From: Flavobacterium lacus | GTDB taxonomy: Bacteria > Bacteroidota > Bacteroidia > Flavobacteriales > Flavobacteriaceae | Assembly: GCF_003268815.1 (NCBI RefSeq) | Contig: NZ_QLSV01000010.1 | Span: 62,001 to 126,000 of the forward strand | DNA length: 64,000 nt | Direction: 5' to 3' | Shown here: positions 1 to 9,219 of the stretch, in pieces | How the letters are laid out: each line of letters begins with the position of its first letter | Numbering within the stretch: position 1 is the stretch's first letter | The notes under the pieces: generated by a model | What the model saw: only the letters and a program-made list of their open reading frames with translations | Told to the model about the DNA's origin: nothing | Database searches by the model: none | Program-made: the position numbers and the translations under genes

Positions 1-2015
1 CCACTGGAGAGAAGTTCCGCAGGATTTGGAGGAATAGGTCCGGAAAATACAACATCAAAATTCACGCCTAGTTCTTGTCCGGATACGATGATTTCATCTA
101 AGTTTGAGACATCAATTAAGTAATTAGAAAGCCCTTTGTCTTTCCGTGAAGTGTCAAATAAATTATGCAATTGGGGATTTCGTAAATCCGTACCCACTAA
201 AACTACTTTTTTATTTAAAGTTGAAAGTGAAAACGCAAGATTTCTGGAAACAAAGGTCTTACCTTCTCCTTTGATAGAGGAAGTTACAAAGAGAACCTGT
301 GAAGACTTTTTATTTTGGGTTAAATAATTTAAATTTGAACGCAATACTCGAAAGGCCTCGGACAAAAGTGAACGATCATCTAAAACAATTTTAGTAGCTA
401 AGTCTTTAATACTGGGTATTTCTGCCAAGATTGGAATATCCTGAATTACATTTAATACATCTTTTTTAGAATATATTTTAGTGTCAAATAAAAATAATAG
501 GTACAATAGTCCAATAGGTAATCCAATTCCTAAGGAAAAGGCCACTAAATAAGTAATGTTGGCGCGTGGACTAATAGGTATTTTATTTACTCGAGCAAAA
601 TCGATTACTTTGATGCTCGGATTAATAATAGCTAAATTGATAGCGGCTTCTTCTCGTTTTTGTAACAGCAAGACATACAACATCTCTTTAATTTCTTGTT
701 GCCGTTCAATAGAACGAATAGCTTTTTCTTGAAAAGGTAAAGCGGCATATTGGGAGCTTTGAGTAGAACTTGTTTTACTGATGGCATTGATCTCAGATTG
801 TAGTGCTTTTTTATAAGTGGATAAAGAAGATTTTAGATTATCTAATAACTTAAGCTGAGCTGCTCTGATGTCAATGATAGCAGGATGACTTTCTCCTATC
901 GAGAGTAACATTTTTTGTTGTTTCAACACTAATTCGTTATACTGATTAACTAATGCGGCCACTTCAATTTTATCAATACCAACATTAGCGGGCAATAAAT
1001 CAGTAACTTTAGCACTGCTCAAAGACTCTGTCAATATTTCACTTAAATAAAGTTGAATTTTAGCTTGATTTAAGGCGTCTGTTGTAATAGACTTGGTAGC
1101 TAATAAAGTACCGGCATCAGCCCTGAAGTCAGAAAGTTGCTCATTTCTTTTATAAGTAGCTTTACTGTTTTCAATAGAATCTAGCTCTTTAAATAGAAAT
1201 GTAAAACGCTCGTTTACAAAATCGATTGTTTTAAGATGTACAGCCCGTCGATCATCAATACCGTCTTGGTTAAAAGCAGAAGAAATAGTGTTGGCAATGG
1301 TGGCCGCTAAATTTCTATTTTGCGAAGTGACCGTTATTTTGAGCAATTCACTTTCGTCAGAAACAGGAACTACTGTCAAAATGCTTTGAACCCTTTTGAT
1401 AGTTTGATCTCGGGTTAGTTTAGTAACCGAATAAGATAAAGATTCATTTTCAAAGTCTTTTTTGGCATCTAATAATAAAACTTTGAAGGGGTGATTTTGA
1501 TAGGCATAGTTTTTACCATATTCTAAGTCTTTTTGAAACCCTTCTATTGAAAAACTAGCGGGTAACAACTTAAGCTCTAATTGAGTACTAAAATCATGGA
1601 TAGTAGAGGGATCGCCTAACCAAACAAATTGAAAGGGTACTTCATTCCCTATATCAATACTCTGAAATCTACCTTCTTTACGGTAGATATGATCCAAATC
1701 TAACGCAACAATAACTTTTTCAAGTAATATCGAGGATTTAATGACTTCTATTTCATTCTCTAAATTAATTTTGTTACTGGCAAAAAAAGAAATGTTATCG
1801 GTGGGCAATTTAAAACCAGACCTATTATTATCTAGAATTTTTATGATGGTAGAAGACTGATAAACTGGAGGAGTGTAACGAATGTAAAGAAAAGCAAACC
1901 CTAAAAAAACCAATACGCTCAGCAATATCCAATGAAGTTCTGAAAGGTATTTGAATAGGATCTCACGTAAATCAAAGTTGTCATTCATTTGATTTTGATG
2001 TTCAGATTCAGCCAT
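1..2015 (-). CDS. Wzc-like polysaccharide biosynthesis tyrosine autokinase (3' end outside window)
   Basis: Inner-membrane chain-length regulator and tyrosine kinase of capsule or exopolysaccharide export. The ATG at 2015-2013 opens a frame that is still open at base 1, so about 671 residues are present and the C-terminus is missing. A first membrane segment lies near residues 27-47 and a second near 485-505, after a PISP sequence, with a long periplasmic Wzz/GNVR-type coiled region between. The kinase domain follows, with Walker A (SSIKGEGKTFVSRN, about residue 578) and Walker A' (VVLVGTDLRNPQLH). The sequence ends in the PAELL region, so Walker B after it and the usual tyrosine-rich tail are not seen. 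It lies 4 bases downstream of the Wza-like gene, a standard operon pairing. Confidence 0.9.
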   Translation of the reverse strand, partial: MAESEHQNQMNDNFDLREILFKYLSELHWILLSVLVFLGFAFLYIRYTPPVYQSSTIIKILDNNRSGFKLPTDNISFFASNKINLENEIEVIKSSILLEKVIVALDLDHIYRKEGRFQSIDIGNEVPFQFVWLGDPSTIHDFSTQLELKLLPASFSIEGFQKDLEYGKNYAYQNHPFKVLLLDAKKDFENESLSYSVTKLTRDQTIKRVQSILTVVPVSDESELLKITVTSQNRNLAATIANTISSAFNQDGIDDRRAVHLKTIDFVNERFTFLFKELDSIENSKATYKRNEQLSDFRADAGTLLATKSITTDALNQAKIQLYLSEILTESLSSAKVTDLLPANVGIDKIEVAALVNQYNELVLKQQKMLLSIGESHPAIIDIRAAQLKLLDNLKSSLSTYKKALQSEINAISKTSSTQSSQYAALPFQEKAIRSIERQQEIKEMLYVLLLQKREEAAINLAIINPSIKVIDFARVNKIPISPRANITYLVAFSLGIGLPIGLLYLLFLFDTKIYSKKDVLNVIQDIPILAEIPSIKDLATKIVLDDRSLLSEAFRVLRSNLNYLTQNKKSSQVLFVTSSIKGEGKTFVSRNLAFSLSTLNKKVVLVGTDLRNPQLHNLFDTSRKDKGLSNYLIDVSNLDEIIVSGQELGVNFDVVFSGPIPPNPAELLSS

Positions 2016-2019
2016 TTAT

Positions 2020-2844
2020 TTATAGATTTTTAATGATAATATAGGTGGATAAGATGACGGATAACAAACCAATAAAATTGCCGGGGTTTTCTATAATACC
2101 AGACGCTTTAACTTTCGATATATTGGGATTAACAATGATAACATCATTCGGTTTAATAAAGTAAAAGGGTGAAGTAAACCAATCTTTTTTCGTTAAATCA
2201 ATGGAGCCGTAGGTTTGAATACCATCTTCAATGCGTACAATTCGAATTTCTTTTCTTTCCCCTTTAATCGTTAAATCACCGGCTAATCCGAGGGCTTGTA
2301 ACAACGTCATGTTGTTTTCGTAAAAAGTATACGTCCCAGGCGATCGAACCTCACCAAGAACAGTGACTTTAGAATTTAATAACCTACAAATCACCACAGG
2401 ATTTTTCAAGAATCCTTTATCAATCAATTCGTTTTGAATTTGATTTTGAGCCCGTTCTAGGGTTAAACCTTTAATTTTTTGCGACCCTAAAACTGGAATT
2501 GTTACGAAGCCTTCGCTCGTCACCAAATGACCCCTAATGTTCATCATGTCTCCCTGCATACCTCCCGGCTGTTGGGGTGGCACAACATTATACACAGCCG
2601 ATAATTCCGGAGAATCCGATGTAATTAAAATCGAAACAATGTCACCCGACTGAATAGAAAAATCAGACCACTTAAAAGTATCCGTTTTGTTTACGTCTAA
2701 ATCATTTAAGTACAAAACATTTTTCTTTGTTGCACACGAGGTAATACTTAACAAAATGACGATGAAAATAAAAAACTTAGTGACGTGTTCCCCTTTTCCA
2801 GGTGATAGCCTCTTGGTTATACCTTTTCCTATAATTTCAAACAT
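2020..2844 (-). CDS. Wza-like polysaccharide export lipoprotein (OPX, SLBB domain)
   Basis: Outer-membrane polysaccharide export protein, the partner of the tyrosine kinase just downstream. A hydrophobic segment ending in a lipobox (LSITSC, cysteine near residue 37) marks a lipoprotein. The conserved poly-export domain follows (IQSGDIVSILI to about residue 150), then an SLBB-type domain (VTVLGEVRSPGTYTF). The C-terminus ends with a hydrophobic stretch (FIGLLSVILSTYIII), as in many Bacteroidetes members. The 20 or so polar residues before the signal peptide are unusual, but there is no later ATG before the hydrophobic core. The family is clear; which polysaccharide is exported cannot be read here. 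Confidence 0.9.
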   Translation of the reverse strand: MFEIIGKGITKRLSPGKGEHVTKFFIFIVILLSITSCATKKNVLYLNDLDVNKTDTFKWSDFSIQSGDIVSILITSDSPELSAVYNVVPPQQPGGMQGDMMNIRGHLVTSEGFVTIPVLGSQKIKGLTLERAQNQIQNELIDKGFLKNPVVICRLLNSKVTVLGEVRSPGTYTFYENNMTLLQALGLAGDLTIKGERKEIRIVRIEDGIQTYGSIDLTKKDWFTSPFYFIKPNDVIIVNPNISKVKASGIIENPGNFIGLLSVILSTYIIIKNL

Positions 2845-3088
2845 TGCTATAATTCACTTATGTGGGTTAAAATAATTCTAAATGATAATGGAAAAATACG
2901 CAAGAACAAATACTTTTTCATTTGTAATAAAAATAGATAACAGCTGGTTGCTCTGCTAACAACAGCGCGAGAAAACAAAACAAAACTAGCTTTTGTACAG
3001 AAGAAGATCCTTTTAATACCAAATTGTTAAAAAAAATTGGCTTAAAGTTAAAAAGGTGGTAGTAATTGATGAAATTAACGTAGAAATA

Positions 3089-3853
3089 CTATGGATTATT
3101 CGAAATGCTTTTTATATATTTTTTAGGTGAAACTTTTGTGTACTTTTTAAAGCAAATGGAGAAGTAAGAAAGTGAATTAAACCCCAAACTATCAGCTAAA
3201 AATTGAACATTAGTTTCACCTTCTTCAATCAAACGAATAGCGTATCGTATTTTAAATTCCCTAATATATTGGCTGGTACTGCAATCTTTGGCAGCCTTAA
3301 TTCTTTTAAAAACAGTTGACTTACTAACAAAAAGCTCTTTCGCTATTTCATCAATCTCTATAGTAGAATTAATATTTTTTTCTAAAATAGCATGCAACGA
3401 TTTAAAAAAATTTTTCTTCAAAAATTTTTCATTTATATGCGGTGATAATTTGTCATTTGTTTTAGTTAGTCTAATGCTATGGTCAATGATATTTTTCACC
3501 TTGAGAACTAATTCTTGAAATTTAAATGGCTTCGTTAAGTAACCATTTACCCCATTTTCTAATTGTCTTATTTTCGTATCATAAGCCGCGTTGGCGGTTA
3601 TGACGATAAACGGAATTTTATCATACTTCGATATTTTTCTAATTCGTAAGAAAAACTCCTCCCCGGACATACCGGGCATCATTAAATCACAGACGATTGC
3701 ATCGACCACACTATTTTCCAAATAATGCATTGCCTCGTGACCGGACTTACACCATTTGACATTATATCGCTCCGACTTAAATAAATCTAATAATGTTTGT
3801 CCAAGAGATAAATCATCCTCAATTAACAAAATACTATAATTTTCACTTTGCAT
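3089..3853 (-). CDS. Response regulator with AraC-type DNA-binding domain
   Basis: Two-component transcription factor. Residues 1-125 form a receiver domain with the acidic pair ED(D) at 12-14, phospho-acceptor Asp56 (VCDLMMPG) and the Lys of YLTKPFK. Residues 150-254 form an AraC/XylS helix-turn-helix domain (EIDEIAKELFVSKSTVFKRIKA, then GFNSLSYFSICFKKYTKVSPKKY). This is the stand-alone version of the output module of Bacteroidetes hybrid two-component systems. It is divergent from the membrane protein and histidine kinase genes at 4001-7476 and sits beside polysaccharide export genes. The kinases across the divergent region are the likely partners, by inference from position. Confidence 0.9.
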   Translation of the reverse strand: MQSENYSILLIEDDLSLGQTLLDLFKSERYNVKWCKSGHEAMHYLENSVVDAIVCDLMMPGMSGEEFFLRIRKISKYDKIPFIVITANAAYDTKIRQLENGVNGYLTKPFKFQELVLKVKNIIDHSIRLTKTNDKLSPHINEKFLKKNFFKSLHAILEKNINSTIEIDEIAKELFVSKSTVFKRIKAAKDCSTSQYIREFKIRYAIRLIEEGETNVQFLADSLGFNSLSYFSICFKKYTKVSPKKYIKSISNNP

Positions 3854-3947
3854 AAGACGAATAGGGTTGAATGTGCATTAATTTTAAATTATTTATAATT
3901 AATTTGTTTTATCAGATAAATTTAAATCATCATCTAGAGGTACATTT

Positions 3948-3955
3948 TATATTTG
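3948..3955 (+). promoter_or_regulatory. Candidate -7 element TATATTTG
   Basis: TATATTTG fits the Bacteroidetes -7 consensus TAnnTTTG. No clear TTG lies at the expected distance upstream, so this is a weak call. Transcription from it would start near 3960. That supports ATG 4001 rather than 3953 as the start of the next gene. Confidence 0.35.
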
Positions 3956-4000
3956 TTTTGGCTGAATATTAAAAATTTATATATCTGTAAAAAAAAGATT

Positions 4001-4477
4001 ATGCCGAACAAATTACAAAAGAAAGCAGCAAAACAAGAATTCACAGCAAATAATCAACCTGCGGTGTGGGAAGAAAATGATATTTTACACATAAATCAAA
4101 AAAACAAAATAATAACATTCGACAAAAGAACAATTACATTTGCAAAGTTAAAACAAAATAAGAAAAAGTCCTATGGTTTTTACGTTATTTTAATGCACTT
4201 ACTTTTCTTTTCGTCATACATGATCTATTTTAGTTACGTGATTTGTCTACTACATATTTTTACTTATATATTTTTTTATTTCTATCTTACACAGTATCAA
4301 TTTTATTTTGTTATTTTGGCAGAGAATAAGTGGTATGAGTTAGAAGTAAAGCCAAAGGATAAAGAAATTTTTAACGATTTTCTAGAAGACTTTTCATTTC
4401 AAAACCATGCTGATGTAAAACTGACAAAATTTGGCAACCATGGTGGAACTTTTAGAAAGTATATCGAAATCGAATGA
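4001..4477 (+). CDS. Small membrane protein of unknown function
   Basis: I do not recognise this protein. From ATG 4001 it has about 158 residues: a polar N-terminal part of about 60 residues, two adjacent hydrophobic segments rich in Phe, Tyr and Ile, and a polar C-terminal domain of about 55 residues. The tail (NKWYELEVKPKDKEIFNDFLEDF) has the look of a short PH-like domain. An in-frame ATG at 3953 would add a Cys/Lys-rich leader and lies over the candidate promoter, so 4001 is preferred. Its end overlaps the histidine kinase start by about 38 bases, implying translational coupling and a possible accessory role in sensing. Confidence 0.6.
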   Translation: MPNKLQKKAAKQEFTANNQPAVWEENDILHINQKNKIITFDKRTITFAKLKQNKKKSYGFYVILMHLLFFSSYMIYFSYVICLLHIFTYIFFYFYLTQYQFYFVILAENKWYELEVKPKDKEIFNDFLEDFSFQNHADVKLTKFGNHGGTFRKYIEIE

Positions 4478-6431
4478 AACGCTCCTTAGAGAAAATAACA
4501 TCGACTTTTCACTCCAAAAATGTGTAAATTTTTTAGGAATTGGAACATCTGCGGACAGATGTTATATTTTTAAAAATAAAATAGCAAACGCGGAAATTAT
4601 TATAGATTATGAATTTGAATGGTGTAATGATGGGATTATTCCGTACATTGACAATCCTGAACTTAATGGTCTCTCATATGACGCATTTCCGGGATTGTAT
4701 GATATTTTATCATCAAACCAATCAATACATGGTTTAGTAAGTAAAATCAGTAATGAATATTTCAGAGATTTAATGACGATGCAGGGTATTAAATCCTACC
4801 TATTTATGCCGCTATTTTCAAACGATTTATTCTGGGGTTGGATTGGTTTCGATAATTGTAATAATGAGCGTCTATTTTGTGAATCGGAAGTGACTGCTTT
4901 AAAGTCGGTAGCAAACAACATAGGTTTAAGACTCGAACAAGAAACTTTTGAAAGAAATTTAACAAATATTATGAACGAACTTAATGCTTTTATCACAAAT
5001 TCAAATCAAGCTAAATGGGAATGGAATTTAGAATCAAATATCTTTAAATTTAGTCATAATTGGTTTGGTATGCTGGGTTATAAAGAGACGGAGTTAAGTC
5101 AAGATTACGAAACTTGGAAATCTTTGGTACATCCTGAAGATCTCCCCGCAGCCGAAAAAAAAATTAAAAACTTTATCGAAGGCAAGTTAAATAAGTATGA
5201 AGGAAATCTGCGAATGATTCACAAGAAAGGGCATGAAGTATGGATTAAATATTCGTCGATGAAGTTTTTAAACAAAAAAAATAAGGTAATAAAATTAATC
5301 GGAACACACATTGATATAAGCGATTACAAATTAAAAGAAATGGAACTAAAAATATCGGAAGATAAATTTAAGTTTATAGCAGAAAACACAACTGATTTAA
5401 TCTGTCAGCATAATACGCTGGGGGTTTTTACGTATGTCTCTAATTCGTCAATCGATTTAATTGGATACGATAGAGAAGATCTAATCGGTAAAAATCCTGA
5501 TCGTTTTATTCATCCGGACGATATTGAAATGTTTGACAAGTTATTTATTGACAAAAAAGTAAATTCTTCAACTTTACGATTCCTGAAAAAAAACGGCGAT
5601 TATTGCTGGTTGGAGGTCATCGCAAAACCAATTTCGCAAAACGGCAGAACAGTGGCGGTGCAGACTTCAAGTCGTGATGTTACATCCCGAATCACAGCTG
5701 AGAGAGAAACTGCAAATGCATTACAGAAAGAGAAGGAACTCAATCAGTTAAAATCCAATTTTGTCACAATGGCTTCGCACCAATTCAGAACACCATTGAC
5801 AGTGATATACTCAAATATCGAATTAATGTCCTACAAAACTGGTGACGTAAGTAAAAAATTAAAAAGTGACATCGATACTATTTCAACCAGAATTATTAGT
5901 GAAGTAGATCGGATGACAGAATTGATGAATAACATACTTATTTTTGGAAAATATGAGTCAGGTAACCTTACCGTAGATATCCAGCAAATTAATTTAGAAC
6001 TTTTTGTCAGTAATCTTCTTGATGTATATCATAGTAATAAGGTAGCCATAAGAAAAATGAAAGTCGAAGTAGTTGGGCAAACAAGACTAATCAAATCAGA
6101 CGAAAATTTATTGATGGAGGTTCTAAATAACGTGATATCAAATGCCTTTAAATACTCACAAAATAAAAGAAGCCCAATTCTCAAAATTAGCTACCGCGAA
6201 GAGTGCTTCGAAATTAAAATTACAGATTTCGGAATCGGAATACCCGAGGAGGATCAAAAACACCTTTACAAATCCTTTTTTAGAGCAAGAAACACTACAA
6301 CTATTAAAGGCTCAGGCCTAGGTTTAATCATTGCAAAACAATTTACCGAATTGCTTAACGGAACTATCCACATCGATAGTAAGATAGACGAGGGTACAAC
6401 GGTTACTTTAAAATTTCCTTATGAAAACTAA
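4440..6431 (+). CDS. GAF/PAS sensor histidine kinase
   Basis: Probably cytoplasmic sensor kinase, with no membrane segment. Domains from the ATG at 4440: GAF-like about 10-170 (CVNFLGIGTSADRCYIF), PAS with PAC about 190-300 (GTHIDISDYK), second PAS about 310-420, HisKA with phospho-acceptor His447 (MASHQFRTPL), and HATPase_c (NVISNAFKYS, ITDFGIGIPEED, GSGLGL). A TTG at 4431 is an alternative start three codons upstream. It overlaps the gene before it, and the next gene (receiver plus kinase) starts 11 bases before its stop, so the three are probably one transcript. No receiver domain is attached; the likely partners are encoded on either side. Confidence 0.9.
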   Translation: MVELLESISKSNETLLRENNIDFSLQKCVNFLGIGTSADRCYIFKNKIANAEIIIDYEFEWCNDGIIPYIDNPELNGLSYDAFPGLYDILSSNQSIHGLVSKISNEYFRDLMTMQGIKSYLFMPLFSNDLFWGWIGFDNCNNERLFCESEVTALKSVANNIGLRLEQETFERNLTNIMNELNAFITNSNQAKWEWNLESNIFKFSHNWFGMLGYKETELSQDYETWKSLVHPEDLPAAEKKIKNFIEGKLNKYEGNLRMIHKKGHEVWIKYSSMKFLNKKNKVIKLIGTHIDISDYKLKEMELKISEDKFKFIAENTTDLICQHNTLGVFTYVSNSSIDLIGYDREDLIGKNPDRFIHPDDIEMFDKLFIDKKVNSSTLRFLKKNGDYCWLEVIAKPISQNGRTVAVQTSSRDVTSRITAERETANALQKEKELNQLKSNFVTMASHQFRTPLTVIYSNIELMSYKTGDVSKKLKSDIDTISTRIISEVDRMTELMNNILIFGKYESGNLTVDIQQINLELFVSNLLDVYHSNKVAIRKMKVEVVGQTRLIKSDENLLMEVLNNVISNAFKYSQNKRSPILKISYREECFEIKITDFGIGIPEEDQKHLYKSFFRARNTTTIKGSGLGLIIAKQFTELLNGTIHIDSKIDEGTTVTLKFPYEN

Positions 6432-7476
6432 AATATTACTTGTCGAAGACGAACAAAACATACGAGAAACTTTATACGAACTGCTAACCTTAAATAATTA
6501 TGAAGTGCAGTTTGCAGACCAAGGTTTTAAAGCAATGAAAATATTAAGACAGTGGCTGCCTAATATAATAATCAGCGACATAATGATGCCAGGTTGCAAT
6601 GGCTATGAATTTCATAGGTTGGTGCGCGAAAACCCTGTGTTCAATAATATTCCGTTCATATTTTTAACAGCCAAAAAAGCTGAGGAAGAATTGAGTCATG
6701 CCAACATGATTGGCGTTGACGCTTTCATCACTAAGCCGTTTAAATCAAAAGAGTTAATTTCAGTCATCGAAACCCGAATTAGCCGGCACGAAGAAATCAA
6801 GAACAATTATGATCTGTTAGATGTACATTTTGATGACTACATGGTGCATGAAATCTACAGTCCGTTAAAACGTATTATGGGTGTTACCAGCTTTCTTATC
6901 CAAAATAGTGATAAGTCAGACGAATATTTTAGACATATTACATCCATTGAAGGTTATGCTAATCAACTTAATAGAACCTTAAGCAATATAATCATGTACC
7001 AAAAAATTATCTCTGATGCCTATTTTTTTCAAAAAGACGCAATCACCGATCCTCAAAATTGTTACATGGAATTAGTTGCTAAATTACCTCGCGAAAGAAA
7101 AAAGAAAATTACATCTTTTTTTAAGAAAGCAAATGTAGCTATTGCTCGAATAGATTTACTAACTGTACTGAACGAAATTCTCGAAAATGCATTCAAATTT
7201 ACGGACAAAAAAGAAGCAATTTCAATCAAAGGAAGTAGTAGCCTAAAATCATATACGATTAAAATTAAAGATTACGGAAAGGGAATGAATGCCGAACAGA
7301 TTGAAAAAATTGGCCCATTTGTGCAGTTCTATAACAGCATAGACGACAAACAAGGCCTTGGCCTTGGCTTATTTATCTCTAAAAAAATAATTGAAAACTA
7401 CCATGGTCAATTAGTTATAACTTCGGAAGAAGGAGTCGGTACGGAGGTTGAAATAACACTTCCAATCATTTTGTAA
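6421..7476 (+). CDS. Receiver-first hybrid protein (REC plus histidine kinase core)
   Basis: Receiver domain at residues 1-122 with Asp53 (ISDIMMPG) and the KPF lysine. A kinase core follows: an H-box HEIYSPLKRIMG with His143 and an HATPase_c domain (NEILENAFKF, IKDYGKGM, GLGLGLFISKKI). The receiver at the N-terminus makes this a regulator whose output is a kinase, suited to a relay between the upstream kinase and the AraC-type regulator. The H-box keeps His but has YSP where most have R(T/S)P. The gene starts within the last codons of the upstream kinase (11-base overlap), so expression is coupled. Relay order is inference. Confidence 0.88.
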   Translation: MKTKILLVEDEQNIRETLYELLTLNNYEVQFADQGFKAMKILRQWLPNIIISDIMMPGCNGYEFHRLVRENPVFNNIPFIFLTAKKAEEELSHANMIGVDAFITKPFKSKELISVIETRISRHEEIKNNYDLLDVHFDDYMVHEIYSPLKRIMGVTSFLIQNSDKSDEYFRHITSIEGYANQLNRTLSNIIMYQKIISDAYFFQKDAITDPQNCYMELVAKLPRERKKKITSFFKKANVAIARIDLLTVLNEILENAFKFTDKKEAISIKGSSSLKSYTIKIKDYGKGMNAEQIEKIGPFVQFYNSIDDKQGLGLGLFISKKIIENYHGQLVITSEEGVGTEVEITLPIIL

Positions 7477-7504
7477 ATAACTAAACATAGTTTAAGATTA
7501 TTTT

Positions 7505-7696
7505 AACCCGTTGGGTGTAATTATCTAATTCAAGATTATTTTGTTTTTTTACCACGAATTCTCGAATTATAAATTAATCAAACGCAATAATTTGTTCATC
7601 TTCAATGAAAATTCGAATTAAATCGAATAATTATTATAAAAAATTAGTGAATTAGTGGCAAAATTATTTCCAAAATTTAATTACACCCAACGGGTT
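7505..7696. repeat. MITE-like inverted-repeat element, copy A
   Basis: A 192-bp non-coding element bounded by a perfect 19-bp inverted repeat: AACCCGTTGGGTGTAATTA at 7505-7523 and its reverse complement at 7678-7696. The interior is AT-rich with GAATT-containing words (CACGAATTCTCGAATTAT, GAAAATTCGAATTAAATC, TTAGTGAATTAGTGG). A second, diverged copy lies at 14674-14866 with the same length and the same interior words in the same order. It encodes nothing. The form fits a miniature inverted-repeat transposable element; no cognate transposase is in the window. Confidence 0.75.
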
Positions 7697-8126
7697 ATCT
7701 TATTGAATTCACAGTTGATAAACGCTATTTACTAATAAAAAAAAATAAATCAGATATAAAATTTGAATTTTAATGAGATTTATAGCAACATTGCTTTCGC
7801 AAAATATTTTTCTTAATTGCAAAGTAATACAATGAACAATTTTTATACTAATATTATTGTGTTGCTTCGTCAAAATTAAACTATTGCACCAAATCGCTTG
7901 AAAAGTACGAATAAAATAATATTTTTTATTTGTCTCTGCAACAATAAACGAACAGAGATAAAATAGGTAAGCAATATAATTAAATGATAAATATTCGCCG
8001 CGGTAAAGTAGCCAGAAAATAGCAATTGAATTTATAAAAACATGGAAAATGAAACCACTAATATTTCTGTAACCTTCGTAAATTTTTATTTCGAGATTTC
8101 ATAACAAAAATTACCAAAAACAACAA
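7697..8126. other. Gene-free AT-rich stretch
   Basis: About 430 bases between the repeat element and the DUF3050 gene. I see no open frame, RNA gene, clear promoter or terminator. It must hold the promoter of the downstream gene, but no good TTG/TAnnTTTG pair was found. Confidence 0.5.
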
Positions 8127-8906
8127 ATGACAGAACAAATCAACAAACTAAAAAAAAGTATCGAGCCATTAAGGCAAGAAATTATAAGTCACAAAGTTTA
8201 CGGAGCAATAAAAGACATCGACGACTTGAAAATTTTTATGCAGTATCATGTTTATGCAGTTTGGGATTTTATGTCTTTACTCAAAACATTGCAAAGTAAC
8301 TTAACCTGTGTAGCAGTACCCTGGTTCCCCAAAGGCTCGCCGGACACGAGATACCTAATAAATGAAATTGTAGTGGGTGAAGAGGCCGACGTAGATTTAA
8401 ATGGTATCAGAAAAAGTCACTTTGAGTTATACCTCGACGCTATGCACCAATGCGGGGCTGATACATCTAAAATTGAAACTTTTATTGAAATTGTAAAAAA
8501 AACAGACAATTTTGCTGCTGCTTTTACAGCATCTAACACACCATGCGAAGCGAAAGAATTTGTTAATTTTACATTCAAAATTATTCAAAGTAATAAAGAC
8601 TATTTACAAGCGGCTATATTCTCTTTTGGTCGAGAGGATTTGATTCCGGGTATGTTCGTTTCAATAGTGAACGACATTTATAAAAACTTCCCAAATAACA
8701 TATCAATTTTTAAATATTATCTTGAAAGACACATTGAAGTTGATGGCGGGCACCATAGTCACCTTGCTTTACAAATGACAGAAAACCTCTGCGGAGCAAG
8801 TGAACAATTCTGGCACGAATCACAAAAAGCTACAATTGAATCTTTACAAAAACGTATAAATCTTTGGGATGGTGCTTATAAAGAAATAATCAAACGCAAG
8901 TCTTAA
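8127..8906 (+). CDS. DUF3050 (heme-oxygenase-like fold) protein
   Basis: A 259-residue soluble protein of the DUF3050 family. The hallmark sequences are visible: an N-terminal helix (IEPLRQEIISHKVYGAI), the block FMQYHVYAVWDFMSLLK near residues 32-48, PWFPKGSPDTRYLINEIVVGEE near 65-86, and a C-terminal ERHIEVDGGHHSHLAL block with several histidines. The family belongs to the heme-oxygenase/TenA-like helical superfamily, and the conserved His and Glu residues suggest a metal site, but no reaction is established. It is a single gene with long non-coding flanks on both sides, so context says little. Confidence 0.85.
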   Translation: MTEQINKLKKSIEPLRQEIISHKVYGAIKDIDDLKIFMQYHVYAVWDFMSLLKTLQSNLTCVAVPWFPKGSPDTRYLINEIVVGEEADVDLNGIRKSHFELYLDAMHQCGADTSKIETFIEIVKKTDNFAAAFTASNTPCEAKEFVNFTFKIIQSNKDYLQAAIFSFGREDLIPGMFVSIVNDIYKNFPNNISIFKYYLERHIEVDGGHHSHLALQMTENLCGASEQFWHESQKATIESLQKRINLWDGAYKEIIKRKS

Positions 8907-9024
8907 AATAATAAACCGGCATATCAACTGCAAAATCAGCAATAACACTATTACCCAAATACCACAGTGTACTTTAATGTCATAAAAATAAATTTACTGG
9001 CAACTCAACTATTACAAAAAACAA

Positions 9025-9048
9025 CAAAGAGGTCATCTGTCCTCTTTG
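9025..9048 (+). terminator. Hairpin downstream of the DUF3050 gene
   Basis: An 8-bp perfect stem (CAAAGAGG with CCTCTTTG) around an 8-base loop, 118 bases after the DUF3050 stop. The T-run after it is poor (CTATTTATAA), so it is only a possible terminator. Confidence 0.35.
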
Positions 9049-9186
9049 CTATTTATAAACTTCTACATCTATAATAACTAAATCAAATTAAAAAATCTCC
9101 TACCCATTTATCTTTTATTTTTGACTCAGTTTACAAAACATACTCTTTCCTTGTTTTACAATAAACTAAAACGTCCAACGTACAGC

Positions 9187-9219
9187 CCACAACCTACAAC
9201 CTAAAACCTACAACCTACA
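9187..9219. repeat. Short tandem CAACCTA-type repeat
   Basis: Four to five imperfect copies of a 7-8 base unit (ACAACCTACAACCTAAAACC and onward). It directly abuts the decayed gene fragment that begins at 9220. Such runs occur between flavobacterial genes; it is not coding. Confidence 0.6.

Noticed and set aside
3953..4000. Upstream ATG giving a longer form of the small membrane protein
   Set aside because: It lies over the TATATTTG candidate promoter, and ATG 4001 starts a more normal N-terminus.
9187..9219. CAACCTA tandem run as a CRISPR or telomere-like array
   Set aside because: The unit is 7-8 bases with no spacers and only four or five copies; it is simple intergenic repeat DNA.
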